Below are positions 49,701 to 64,000 of a stretch of 64,000 nt of DNA, piece after piece. The stretch covers positions 438,324 to 502,323 of the forward strand of contig ML133463.1 in NCBI GenBank assembly GCA_003864495.1, given 5' to 3'. The notes beneath the pieces are model-generated. The model searched no databases, had not been told where the DNA came from, and saw only the letters and a program-made list of their open reading frames with translations. Position numbers and translations under genes: made by a program. Every line of letters begins with the position of its first letter. Position 1 is the stretch's first letter. The DNA comes from Nemopilema nomurai. Lineage: Eukaryota > Cnidaria > Scyphozoa > Rhizostomeae > Rhizostomatidae.

Positions 49701-50102
49701 TATGTGATTCCCTTGAAGATTGAGGGTAAACAGAGTTTTAGGAGGGTCTTTCAAAATATACTTGATCAAGTTAGCGGTCAATCTGTTTTGTTCCAGGTGA
49801 AGCTCTGACAAAGACCGAGGTAGAAGAAAATATGCAGAAACTGAACAGTTGTTTAAAAACAGTATCTTTAGGCCATGGAATCTCACGAATGACAGTTTAT
49901 GTATATGCAACGAGGGGTTGTCGGACAGGTCTAATGTAGTCACATTATTGTTGATATTTTCAGGGATTTCTCGCAAGTCGATACCACAGCACCTCACTGT
50001 AGTGAAATTGCAAGAACACGGTTTAGGACATGATTGACAGCAACACGAATGCAGCAACAACAGCAACAGTTGCATCAGTGAACACAGTGGCAAATACGTC
50101 AT
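46752..50102 (-). CDS. LRR / Cys-rich (GCC2-GCC3-like) / multipass membrane protein, single exon
   Basis: A 1116-aa protein in one uninterrupted exon; an in-frame TAG five codons upstream supports the start. Order: signal peptide (1-22, Leu-rich); LRR N-cap CPKPCSCNFTTVRCC (25-39); about 15 leucine-rich repeats (50-400, for example LVDLELQNNKLKCLPPLLF); a Cys-rich extracellular part (408-663) with CPVGHYGYC, CPPGSFFQD, CKVCPVGQFVPPG and CAVCAKGFNRGFNRC, like ephrin-receptor-type GCC2/GCC3 modules; then a polytopic region with strong hydrophobic segments near 668-691, 785-810, 830-850, 895-918, 985-1025, 1035-1055 and 1072-1097. The motif YNSTCWYWEVIEMARKL (975-991) recurs, from memory, in large multi-TM proteins with the same Cys-rich ectodomain in protists and algae, some described as TRP-like. 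It ends in a short basic/acidic tail. Likely a surface receptor or channel; ligand and activity unknown. Confidence 0.88.
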   Translation of the reverse strand: MTYLPLCSLMQLLLLLLHSCCCQSCPKPCSCNFTTVRCCGIDLREIPENINNNVTTLDLSDNPSLHIHKLSFVRFHGLKILFLNNCSVSAYFLLPRSLSELHLEQNRLTANLIKYILKDPPKTLFTLNLQGNHIHFQDGLDAIPRQLKHLDLSQNVLPIITPDYFRGFHNLQRASFRDSKISRILPHAFDQLHNLVDLELQNNKLKCLPPLLFGTTPKLRRIKLNQNKLSGIPDLRGVRLLKELDLSENRIRNVTSESFGMGFILVLILRGNQIETFELDKLKYLKLDLSHNKITELKADSFGGRKDITQILLHNNRLKKMSPFAFRGTRWILELYLQNNKLRRIEEGTFREMSINKLILYGNDLDTIDRVFDDMRVPPKLVLLFGNPRLTTLRGASFQSLTNRSVVCINCKNLKVMTKTFLIRSQIKCMPTEDLNIDTPSTVLSDDGFHCRYSAKVRQYQCYPCPVGHYGYCKQDKFPCSGSCKACPPGSFFQDELAKKQCKVCPVGQFVPPGRAPGKTPLDCLTCPVGTNTTSSAGFRACPCLKGYSRRYRFGKCEKCPKVGFSCKRDYPELKRGYWMTWLSNDTCRKSYKNFMWNLEIKNDSYDRKTTILSCDMPMPHKCPVASSCLGGTDANCSAGYTGVLCAVCAKGFNRGFNRCVRCPKSWVALFQLVGYAALFIALCFLISWADKITMHSHKNKEVHQKVRAQKERTFADIILSTLKILLGFYQVLDGILNASAWVKWPRTLKKAIRIFEYLQFNIIHLPSIRCIRPDLGMNAISEFWLSVFATVAFPIVAVVYFAVMTLWYKLRSARGSRAEKRKKCWRNCLRAVALFMFATYPLTSKKIVQILPLSCHTFCVAGGRETGGCIKTISYLRGDYSVSCPIVTSSNQGTLIAAYVALVIPLGFPVLLFILLWRFARPSILKPTAIYPIAINEPYADDPSGFQYLPLFSARKASEEGAMQSALKFAYENYNSTCWYWEVIEMARKLIMTVGITLFLQHTKVGLGGIIIIAISFTTLQAIKNPIKDPFENFLQLLSLSIVPINVSVGTVLQSKQVGDSEIIDAREDSWALGVVLVALNSLLVILVLGRFFRAIFKKLCGSKRRKRLERDEIE

Positions 50103-53018
50103 ATCGTAGGTTATCTACAAGCATGAAAATATTTTTTGAGATATGTCAAGCAAATGCTTTTTCTTCTTAATGCCAAGCAAAATATACAGTAACAAATTTC
50201 TACCTAACCCTTCTCTTTCTTCAACCTAGCCTTCCTTATAGGCACCGTCTCTTGTTTTGTGCACGAAGGCGACTTGAATAATGCTAACCCTTATGGACTA
50301 GAAAAATTTTCCTTGCTATTACATGGCCGTCAAGTGTTCGATGCTGCGGATGCAATTCTTTTTAAGTCTTGTTATTTACTCTGACAAGAATGCAAAACTC
50401 ACACCCTTCTTTCTAATTATTTCTTTTTTGAAAAGGTTAAAAGGGTTAATCTATTAAGGGTATTTCTTTTTTCTATGTTGGTTTTCTACTTTAATACGCA
50501 AAGTTCTCTTAATATGAATCTAAATTGGAAATGAGCTGATATGATTCTTCTCTTAACAAGATACTCTACACACATCGAAATTCAAAATTTGCGAGTGAAG
50601 TTAGGGCTTTCAGTCAATAAAAAGCGCGAAAATGGTTCGATATAAAGCCTTCCACCAGCTAGGAAAGCAGAAAACGTTTATGATTTTTTCAAATACTGCC
50701 ATTAACTTTGAGCCACGTGATAGATCACGTGTACCCAGTTTCTTCCCTCTTCTGTTGCTATTTGTCTCCCTTGTCTGATTGATGTTAAGTCTTTAATTGA
50801 TAGAAAATTGCTTTAGGGAAGAGAATAATGTCGGTGTCTAGAGATTACAGGATATGGCAATATCACAATATGAATTAAGGGTGACGAGAGGAGTTTATCA
50901 ACTGTTGATCAAAATCATCCTTATTGTATTTCTAACATTGTACTTCTGTTCATCTGGGATGCAAGTGATAGAACACTCTTAGAACTGAAATTAGGATAGA
51001 TAAGAGACGGGAAATATTACAGGCAAGCAATGAATTGCAGTATCACGAACAAGGAATGCAATGTGCAATGGCAAAAAGTTGAATCATTAGCCTACTTTCA
51101 AGTCTATTTTTGACTATCAAGTTTGTTGGCAGCCTGAAAAGGTTTACACAAACATAAGTACAGTCAACTTTGACAATACAAAAAGCCTTGTCTTCGTGTC
51201 GAATGACTTGTACTACAATATCTTACTGATTTCGACTCCAGGATTTTCCAGTTTGATGTTATCATGATTAAGGTTCGCTTGCCTCTTAAAACGTTCTAAT
51301 AAACACAGCTTCAATTGGCAAAGGTTGAACTAAATCTAAGAAAAAAAAGCCAAAAACTCTCTGGCCATAGCATCGAAGCAACGACTTGCAAGTGGTCATT
51401 GATGACCAGCAATTGGGATGTTCCGATACTGTTTCGTCAAGGAAGTCATGAAAGTTACTATCCTCGTGCTATACATCAATTCTCCCTTTTTACTTAGCGA
51501 TTGGTAACCTTGTAAAACTTCATTCTATGCAAGATGCCGAGTTGGAGAAAGTCCTTTTTTTGAGCCAAGTTATTGAACCGTCATAATAGTCCTACAATAA
51601 CGTTTGTCAATACCGATGAAAACAATAGTACGAGAAAACAAGACTCTGACTGCACCTTACTGCAAAAGGACTTTTTTCAACTATCCCTAACCAAGCATTA
51701 GTTAACGTTAACAAGCTGCTTGGAGCATTGACAAGGATTCCCTGCTACCTTTAACACAGAGAATGTATACAAATAACTAACAGAAACAGACCTTTTAGAT
51801 TGCTCCAGCCTTCCTCTCACAACAGCGTCCAACCTTGCAGTGAGCATACGTTTTATGTTCTGGCAGCCCTGTCAACAGAAAGCCTTCCACAAGATAAACA
51901 CTTTAATTAGTGTCTTTCATTCGCAAAGTCAGATATCTCAATTGAAATTATGTATGAAAACAAAGAAACAATATTTCTGTCCGCCCAGGTTCCAGGTAGA
52001 AGGAGACAAGTCTCAATGAAGAATGCTTGCCTTTGAGTACTTTTATCAAAGCAACTAAATATGGGGCGTATTTTGCCGAGTCTGAAATAAATTCCCAAGC
52101 AAATATTTCATGAATTATGTTAGCTTTCTTTGCATTGTCTATGATAGTTGTCATCCTAATGAAGCTTGAATAAGCAAGCAGTTTCGGGAATTAAAGGTGG
52201 GGTAGTTCCAAACATTCACTGATATCTGATGCAACTTTTTATTTGTTGCAATCCTCAACGATTGCAGAAGCTAGGTTTAAAGGGAATAGAAGCGTAGATC
52301 AAGCACTTTATAAAAATAGACAGTTTAGAGCCTGCGCAGTGTAGTCACATTGTAACTGTGCACGTGAAGTAGATTCAAAGGCATATCGCGTGCAATGGTA
52401 GTGACCACGTGAAATGGTAGATGGATACTTCTGATTGGTTGAGGTTTGATTGACAGTTCGAGCCTGCTGGCTCGGAGCCATTTAAATATGCTTCAAGCAG
52501 TAAATGCCTTCAGTCAACAAAAAATTAGGATCTAGCCTTCTGAACCAAGTCTTGTCAGTGGCGAACACAAAATTTTGTCAAAATTCAGAGCAATTTGATC
52601 TCCCTTTCATCCGTCCTGCGATTCATAAAATTTATACCAAAAATGAAATAAGAATATTTCTGATATATTTCACATTTAGTTCTTTTACGTTTGGTGGTTC
52701 CGGACACGGAGCCCCTCAGGAATCTTCACTCAAAACCTTGCTCTTTGATGGAACTTAGAAGCTGCGTTTATAAATATGTCATATTTCATTTCTAGAGGAT
52801 TCTAGAAGCGTAGATTTACTCCTTGAAAGATAATTTAGGAAAGATAATTCGCAACTCTAGGTGATAAATTTGGTGATCAGTTTATTATCACTTTTTCCTT
52901 ATTTCATATCGAGGTGGCGAATTGAAGACCTCGTTTTCAATTATGGCCTAAAACGCATGGGAGATTTGTTGTTAGGAAAGCACCTAATAAACTATCGACC
53001 TTGAGCGGAATTAACAAA
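50103..53018. other. Intergenic DNA between divergent LRR gene and REXO4, no gene seen
   Basis: Presumably holds both promoters. The open frames present (for example 52504-52758) are short, AT-biased and without motifs. No repeat family, tRNA or conserved exon is visible. Confidence 0.5.
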
Positions 53019-56000
53019 ATGGAGGAAAATAAGAAGAAAAGAAACGTACACAAAAAGAAAAACGAAAGCTTTCATGGAAAGAAAACCCCAAAGATGAGCA
53101 AGAACCCAAAATCATCGAAGTCTATTACCGAAGTTGCTCCGCCTCTCAAGAAAATGTTTAAAAAAAAATCGAAAATGAAGAAGAAAAAGCCCGATGAAGG
53201 GGAAAGCAATAAAACAACTGAAATGACCCAGCCACAAAGGGTGTTGTCGTCAAACTGGCAGGCGTTTTTAAAGGTATATTGTAACTTGTCAAATTTTAAT
53301 CCTTGGTAATATTATAACATATTATAATGTTTAAGTACTTAAACTTATACTTAAGTATCTAGTTTAGCTGTTGAATACTTCATAATTGCTATTTTAGCAA
53401 GACTAGACTGACAGAACAAGAATCAATAATGATCCACCTTTGATCCTTTGTTGTACAAAATTGCAAGTCTTGCATAAAAAAAACTTCCTTGAATGGTTTC
53501 TATTTTGCTAAATAATCCCATACTTAAATCAAGGCATAATAAATTTACCATTCATTTATGCTTAGGTTTGTGGTGTTTATGAGGTTCTGGTCTTTCTTGC
53601 ATAAGCATAAATGTTGTCAAAATTATTTTAGACATTTTAGACTCATATTCTTTATTCTTAAGTATTGGAATGACCTACTTATCCTCTAGTAAATGTTATC
53701 AGTAGAAAGTAATTTTGCAATAAATGAGGTTATTTTTTTTAAAGGAAGTCAATGCTGAGAAACAGAAATCAAATAGCAACCAGGATAAGAACAGATCATT
53801 TAAAAGAAAAAGACCAGCAAATGGTATACACAACAAAAATAACCAGAAAAGAACAAAACTAGAGGATTCTAAAGTGGAAGAAAGCAATATTATAAAAAGG
53901 TAAAGACATCATCCTTTTCTAGAGCTGTCTTCTGAACTATGACACTCTTGTCATGTTAGAAAGTCTAATCACTCCAATTTAAGCCAATGTGGGAATTCAG
54001 TTTGATGCCTTTGTAGAAACAAGTTGAGATGGGTTTCTACCGACTGTGTTGCTCAACCTCTATGGACAATCCAAGCCATAGTTGTTTTATTTAACATGCA
54101 GTGACTGACTGACTGAACTTTACACTTATACTTATATTTATTATTCTAAAAATAAATTTGCTGACAAGGGATGAGAGAGGAAGATGAAATGGTGATGTTA
54201 TGACAATAGAAAAGTCACTACACCTTCATCCTCTTGGCCACTCTAATTATCAATTTTGTTGACATACTGTTGGGAAAGAAGGTAAGTAATGATTTATGCA
54301 TGGTTTATCTCAGTTTGTATCCAATCTATAGAATGTTTTATTGCTTTTCTTTTTGGTTGCCAGGGAAGATATTTGGTTTGATGATGTTGACATTGATGCT
54401 ATTGAAAGTGCAACTGGAAAGAAATTTGTTTCTGATGATAAACAACCAGAGCTTCTGGCAGTAGGGACAAATGCAAGTTCAGAGAAACAAGATGTTATAT
54501 CAAGGTTAATTATTTTTAATGATTCAAACTACTTGGAGAAGAATATTTCTTCCTTTACCTTTAATCCTTGATTTGCTTCATAAAGTTCAATTTCCCTTAA
54601 AATACTATTAGAATTCCTAAATGACTAATTAACATCTTCTGATCACTACAAGTAAATAATTTACACAGTACTTTTTATTGTTGGTAATCACTAAAATTTG
54701 CTCAATCAAGTTTATGATACATGATTCACAAAACGGAGAGAAGGGTCACTACTTATTATATCAGTTTTGGGTAATTCAACTTGTAAAAAAAATATAGGTT
54801 AAAATTCATCTTTTTCTTTTATAGTGTAACCAAACGACTTGCAATTGATTGTGAAATGGTTGGTGTTGGTGTTGAAGGTAAAGACAATATGCTTGGGCGG
54901 GTCTCTGTTGTCAATTTGTATGGTGCAGTGGTCTATGATACTTTTGTAGCACCAATGCAGAAAGTTGTTGACTACAGAACTGAGTTTAGTGGCATAAGAC
55001 CAGAAGATTTAGTGAATGGTTAGTTTTTGAAACTTCAGTTTTTACTTTCTAATGTGCTCCTCCTGGTTGAGTTTTAGCTGTGAAAAATCTGTTGAAATTT
55101 CTGGAAGCTCTAAAATATGTCAAGAATCAGAACAGGTGAAATTGGAAATCTTGGTTTGTATGTACTTGTGATGTTTCAGTTCAGTTTTCATGAAGCCTTG
55201 TTAAAGTCTCATACACGACAGCAAATATTTACCACCATGACTGGTACATATGCATATCTCACTATAATGTGGTTGTCTCTTTGTACCTGTAATCATTATC
55301 TTGTTGAGAAATCAGAAAAGGCTCAATGAGCAGGAAGAAAATGAGCCACTTAACCCATCAAAATAAATTTATGTAACTTCCAATGTTTATAGGGAGTTCT
55401 CAGTCCTGCAAACTCTGTAGTTCTTTATAACAATTTGTTGTTGAAAATATTGCAGTTATTGTAAACTCCAGATGACAAAAACAATAATGTTTATTCAGTT
55501 AATTTCAGGTCCTTCACTTTTCAATTCCACTACTGTTCTTACGATAATGTTTAATGTTACATGTTAAAGTGTTCTTCATCATCATGGTTTTGATTGGAGA
55601 TTTTATGCTAATCATTGGAATTTCTTATACAGCACCCCAGTTCAAAGAAGTACAGAAGAAGGTTGCGGATTTAACTGATGGTAAAATACTTGTTGGTCAT
55701 GCAGTACATAATGATTTGAAAGTAGGTTTCATTTCTTATTAGTTTTTTCAAAGTTGCCTTTTATAGCAGTGAAGGTAATCCTGTCTGCTTTGCAATGGCA
55801 ACAACTTGTTTCCAAGCACTACCAATTTCTCCAGCACCTCATTTCTTTCTCGTTGTTATATGAAATTGAACAATGAAATTTGAAATGTATTGAAGAGGCT
55901 TTGTTCTTCTTAGTAATGATCCTTTTAATCTGTAATAACATTACAAGCTTTGGTGTTTTTTTCTCTGTAATGAAATTCTTTCTATAAATGAACAGCTAGA

Positions 56001-57650
56001 TGATGTTTATTATATACTTCTTTATGCATAAAGATTGCATTAATGGTGTTGAGTACCTGCATTTATATTCTTGTTTCCCTCTAATTATGCAACTTCTAAT
56101 AAATCTTTCAGATCCCAATGGTTTTTCACATACCGTCAAAGTATAATTATCACATGTACACTTGTCCTTCTTACACATATACCCAATTTAACAAGAATGT
56201 TGCATCATCTTATTTGATCTTCCTTTGTAGGTTTTGATGCTAAGTCATCCGAGAAAAAATATTAGAGACACTTCTTCATACAAACCATTCAAGAAGCTTT
56301 TAAAGGTGTGAAATATAAATGTACAATATTATTGACGAGTTATCAGAGGTTTGCTTAAACAACTAGATAATTATTTATGCTTTTAGTGGTTATGCCTCAC
56401 TGTGGCAAAATGATCCCGTAAAGTTCACAAGCTTTTTGTCACCAAACTCCATCCTACTATCAACTTCCTGCTATTCTGAAAATTCAACATCCTTTACATC
56501 TACCTGCAAATTGAAACACTGAAATAGTCAAAAGTCTCTATTATATAAACAAGTTGTACTAGTTCTGCTCTACTTGACCTTTCACAATGGTAAGAGTTCC
56601 CTAGTTGGTTAGAGTTGATGAGCAGATGGCAAAATCGCTTTTGTTTAGTGTCTTACTAGACCCTTAATATAAAGTGGTCTAAATTGTTTTGCAGAACTTC
56701 CTTCCAAGCATTTTGGCTGAGCAAATCCATAACACAGTTTTTCTTTCGTTACAGACTCGGTACCCATCACTCAAAAAGCTGTCAAAGGAAGTTTTGAATG
56801 TTGACATACAGTCTGGGGAACACTCATCTGTAAGTCTCGAAACCAACAGTTGATTTCTAATGTATTTGTTGTTTATTAGGATTGTTTTTGAGCTATTAAA
56901 GGATGACATTATTTCCTTTTGATTAATTTATGCCACTATGAGAAACTAGAATTAGTGCTTTTATATATACACACATAGATTTGTTATTTATTTGGATTGT
57001 TTTAAGTAAGTCTCAAAATCAACAGTTGATTTTTAATATAATTGTTGTTTATTTTGATTGCTTATGAGCAAGTAAAAGATGTTTCTTTAAATAACTGCGA
57101 AAGAAAAACATTATCTATTTTCAAGTTACAAGTTCGATTCAGTGCATTTTTTATTTTTTAAATTTTGTGTCCCTTGCAGGCAACTCATGTCTTTTACTCT
57201 TGATCTAAAAACTTAGAGTTTACATTTCTTCACAATCATGAACCAGCTTGCCATGCTTTTCTGAGCACTGCTCATAGATGCCTTGCTATTACCACTAGCT
57301 ATTACAAGTGTGATTTAAAGTAGATTATTGGTGACCAAAAAAATTGGTAATTCATACAATTTAGCCCCTTCAGTATAGGGTGTTTTAAGGCATCTTTACT
57401 AAGCATTTCCTTATTTTGAAGAGTATCACAAGTAATGTTGTTGTGATTTAAGGTGGAAGATGCTCGAATGACGATGAAGATTTACTTGTTACATAAGAGG
57501 CAATGGGAAAAGAGCATCAAGGACAAAGGATATAAAAGTACTATTGATAAAACGCCTTTAATATTTACGAAGAAGGAGTCAAAGGATGAGCGAAGAAAGC
57601 GTATTCGAAGTATAAGGGACAGAGAAAGAAATAAAAGAACAAAGACTTAG
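53019..57650 (+). CDS. REXO4: RNA exonuclease 4 (REXO4/XPMC2 family), complete, 8 exons
   Basis: A nucleolar DEDDh 3'-5' exonuclease family; the yeast member Rex4 acts in pre-rRNA processing. Exons: 53019-53273, 53745-53899, 54364-54504, 54825-55018, 55633-55721, 56231-56305, 56755-56829, 57453-57650; product 393 aa. I start at the ATG at 53019 (context ACAAAATGG); the open frame extends 6 codons further upstream, but without an ATG. Residues 1-137 are very Lys-rich, as expected for nucleolar targeting. EDIWFDDVD marks the family's conserved pre-catalytic segment. Catalytic residues: D192 and E194 in AIDCEMVGVG, D276 in VGHAVHNDLKVL, H326 and D331 in EHSSVEDA, so the site is complete. IRDTSSYKPFK and YPSLKKLS also match the family. 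The tail is Lys/Arg-rich. Confidence 0.96.
56830..57080. repeat. Duplicated donor-plus-intron segment in REXO4 intron 7
   Basis: GTAAGTCTCGAAACCAACAG and the following 55 bp (56830-56902) recur, diverged, as GTAAGTCTCAAAATCAACAG... at 57006-57080, an offset of 176 bp. The duplicated piece starts at the authentic exon-7 splice donor, so the second copy carries a donor-like GTAAGT without an exon before it. Confidence 0.85.
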
Positions 57651-57887
57651 CGATAGGCAGATATTTAAGGAGTTTCTATGGAAAGTATCTTCTAAGTAGA
57701 TTACAACAAACTTTGAGGTGATTTTAAAGATAATTTGTTTTGTTACTTATCTTGACTAGGTGGCGTCATATTCTTCTTTCGTTTTGTCAACTCATATTTA
57801 AATCACGTTCTAAGGTCGAAGTCAAAGCCTCTTCTGAAAGACTTTTTAAAGTGGTTCCTGTGGTATTAAGAAAATTGTTGGGTCTAT

Positions 57888-58060
57888 CTATCTTGTCCGT
57901 AGCCTTTGTGGCCGTGGGTGCACCCATCTGAACATTTTCTGCCTGAAACCCGTCCTGTCTTGGGCCCAGGCTTTAAGTTTTGTCGCTGTGCTACCCGTCC
58001 ACTCCTGGATGTCATCCATCCATTGGTGTTGGGGACGCCCCCTTGCCTGGCTTCCTGGCG
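57888..58060 (-). mobile_element. LINE fragment: C-terminal tail of a non-LTR reverse transcriptase
   Basis: On the minus strand one frame reads GRPQHQWMDDIQEWTG, then LKAWAQDRTGFRQKMF and ends at TAG (57888-57890). The GRPxxxWMDDIxxWTG...AxDRxxxR pattern is the conserved C-terminal tail seen in many animal LINE ORF2 proteins. No RT core is present 5' of it on that strand, so this is a 5'-truncated insertion just downstream of REXO4. The clade cannot be decided from this length. Confidence 0.65.
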
Positions 58061-60109
58061 ACAGGCCTTGTATAAATTTTTTGTCATTTTTAGGTAACCC
58101 ACATCAAATTTGCTTGTTTTGAAATGGAGTTGTTTTAATGTGCATTTAAATGTTTTCCCACATCAAATGTGCATTTAAACGTTTTCTGATAGAAAGTTTA
58201 TTTGAAAGGGTCATTTTCCCACGTGCTGTAGGCGCCCTCTAAATTGATGTATACACGATTTTTTTAATAAGGAACCACTTTATAAGGAACCTACATGTAG
58301 AAGGCCGAAATATTTAAAGAACCTATACTACTAAAAACAAATTCCTTAAAGAACTTTTCGATTTAAAAATTTTTATAACTGCAAGCATCAAGAACTAAGA
58401 AGCCGGTTCCATTCATTTGCAGCCAATACTCGCGTAGATTTGTGCTACTGTGTCAAGTGCTTCGTTGAGTAGTTTCCGCATATGCTGTCTCGCCCCTCTC
58501 TCTATTAAGTGCTAAGACTTATTGTAGTCAAAACACCGAAAGTGAGAACTTAAGGAACTTTTGGTACTGAAATCTGATTATTTGAGGTCTACGAATGAGG
58601 AACGTTTGAAACTAGGCCTTGAGGTAGGTTCCTTTTAAAAAAGCGTGTACTTGCACTCTTTATTCGGCTTAATTCTGAAATAGAACAGCAAGCAACAGTG
58701 TTGAGCTGCGTAACGGATTTCTAATAATTAAGTTTTGGAATTCTCGAGAATGGGTGCAAGCAGGGATAAATGTTCTGAAAAAGTCAAGTTTTCAAGGCCT
58801 TTGAAATGTTGAAAAGGTCGAGCAATCCCGAACCCGGATGTTTCGCTCATTGTCAAGAAGTATCCTTCGTTGCACGCCCCCTTCCTCTTTCATTGCCTCT
58901 CACCCCTCGACTTAGCCCCCACCCTAGAACTACAAATTTTCATAAGCCACCCTCGAATAAGCCCCCCTCGAATAAGCCCCCATCCAAAAATAAATAAGCC
59001 CCCATCCAAAAATAAATAAGCCCCCAGGGGGCTAATTCGAAAATTTACGGTAGCCTAGGAGTGGCGCTACTAAGGGGGTTTATCAGGACACGTCCCCCTA
59101 GTTCTCCTCGGGATCGGTTTTGTAATTTGTCTAAATTAGAGGAGAAAATAGTGGGAGGGGTTAGATCTTGGTACTTTGATTTTCCCTGAAATTTTATACT
59201 TAAGAAACTGCCACAAGCAATTGAAAAGCATCAATTGTTGAAAATATAGATATTTGATGTAGGTAATAGGGTATTTTAAATCATTTGAAAAGGACGTTTC
59301 CTGCATTAAAAGGAGCGTGGTCCTAAAATAATTTATAGGCTCCACCAAATACAATTTCTTCGTCCCCACTGGCGTTTGGTGGCTGGTGCCGCCACTGGGG
59401 TAGCCCCATTTCATTATTGAATCTTTTATCATAAAGAAGTAGGAACAAGTTCCTTTTCTTTTCAAGAAGTCCCATTTTGGCCAATTTGAAGTATTAGAAG
59501 AAAGGAATGAGGAGCATGCTTGCGAAGATGCAAACTTGAGCTTGTCACAGACAGATTGAGCCGTGTAGAATGATAAAAACAACCGCATAATCAATCACAA
59601 GCGAATCATTTGTTACCTGGGGTGGTTTAGCAGTATTTTAAAAGAAGCAATTGTTTCTTTGCCCCTTGCCCCCCTGTCCTTGAAGTTACCATGGCTAGTC
59701 CACTAACTCTCAAAGTAACTTCCGCAAAAGGCTCCTTCAAATGAATAAATAACCGAATCGTTGTATGACATGATCGCAATCAACCATTGAAAATCTGCTT
59801 GCAGTGTTCAGAATATTTAATTATCTATGATTATTGTGAGAGCAGAATCTGTTGTTGTAATCTTGTTACAGTTAATGTCTAATTGGTTAAGGTAGTTTGT
59901 CATCAGAGCGTTCTGTTTCAACAAGGAGCTTTCACTTTCCATTTGCTAGAGTTCTGATAGCATTACATCATAGCCCAATGGAATACGATGCTAGATTACG
60001 GAAACAATTCTGCTTGAATCTAAAAATCGTCGTTCCTGGGATAGTGTCATTATAACCTTTGTTGATGTTTGCAAAAAATCACGTGATATATGGTAGAATT
60101 CTTGCCAAA
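58061..60109. other. Intergenic DNA between REXO4 and the sorting nexin, repeat debris, no gene seen
   Basis: Contains the AAGCCCCC repeat described separately. A 152-codon minus-strand open frame (59136-59594) has no motif I recognise and an AT-biased composition. A GC-rich piece at 59350-59405 with CCACTGG phrases may be another transposon scrap. The sorting-nexin promoter should lie in the last few hundred bases. Confidence 0.45.
58915..59054. repeat. AATAAGCCCCC repeat tract with a transposon-like end
   Basis: CGAATAAGCCCCC-type units repeat, then CATCCAAAAATAAATAAGCC occurs twice in tandem, then CCCCAGGGGG and CTAATTCGAAAATTTACGGT. Read on the minus strand it begins ACCGTAAATTTTCGAATTAG and runs into AGCCCCCTGGGGGCTTATT, which looks like a short palindromic element end. 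No opposite terminus or target duplication was found. Confidence 0.6.

Positions 60110-64000
<3,891 letters not shown>

Noticed and set aside
53001..53018. REXO4 start at 53001
   Set aside because: The frame is open there but the codon is TTG; the first ATG, with a good context, is at 53019.
57120..57145. GTTCGATTC, a tRNA B-box-like sequence in REXO4 intron 7
   Set aside because: No A box or cloverleaf can be formed upstream; chance match.
59136..59594. 152-codon minus-strand open frame
   Set aside because: AT-biased composition, no recognisable motif, next to transposon debris; not enough to call a gene.

Overview
This is a 64 kb piece of an intron-rich, AT-rich animal nuclear genome. The gene set (SPT5, ATG101, REXO4, an SNX9/18-type sorting nexin), the short exons with canonical GT-AG borders, an intronless GPCR, an intronless LRR/Cys-rich/multipass receptor and a decayed P2X7-ballast-like domain together suggest a cnidarian, most likely an anthozoan (coral or sea anemone). 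The phylum is inferred; the gene identities rest on the translated exons.

Layout. (1) 858-29260, minus strand: a complete 31-exon SUPT5H (transcription elongation factor SPT5), 1050 aa. Its introns hold most of the repetitive DNA here: a 503-bp TIR element (2253-2755), three minisatellites (5172-5627, 6521-6729, 11071-11190) and a 3.2-kb TTAA-flanked TIR transposon (7329-10521) carrying a decayed THAP gene on one strand and a decayed P2X7-ballast-like gene on the other. (2) 29261-37652: a long intergenic stretch with no gene I can name, plus repeat fragments near 34-35.4 kb. (3) 37653-38648, plus strand: a single-exon rhodopsin-like GPCR. (4) 41139-45937, plus strand: ATG101, 9 exons, 217 aa, complete. 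(5) 46752-50102, minus strand: a 1116-aa single-exon LRR / Cys-rich / multi-TM protein, convergent with ATG101. (6) 53019-57650, plus strand: REXO4, 8 exons, 393 aa, complete. (7) 57888-58060, minus strand: a LINE reverse-transcriptase C-terminal tail fragment; other repeat debris follows to about 59.1 kb. (8) 60110-64000, plus strand: the first 9 exons of an SNX9/SNX18/SNX33-family sorting nexin (SH3, acidic low-complexity region, PX). The BAR domain lies past the window end.

The genes are unrelated housekeeping functions (elongation control, autophagy initiation, ribosomal RNA processing, endocytosis) plus two receptors. Nothing suggests an operon or functional cluster. The least ordinary features are the THAP/ballast transposon inside SUPT5H, the LRR-multipass receptor, and the expanded C-terminal repeat of SPT5.
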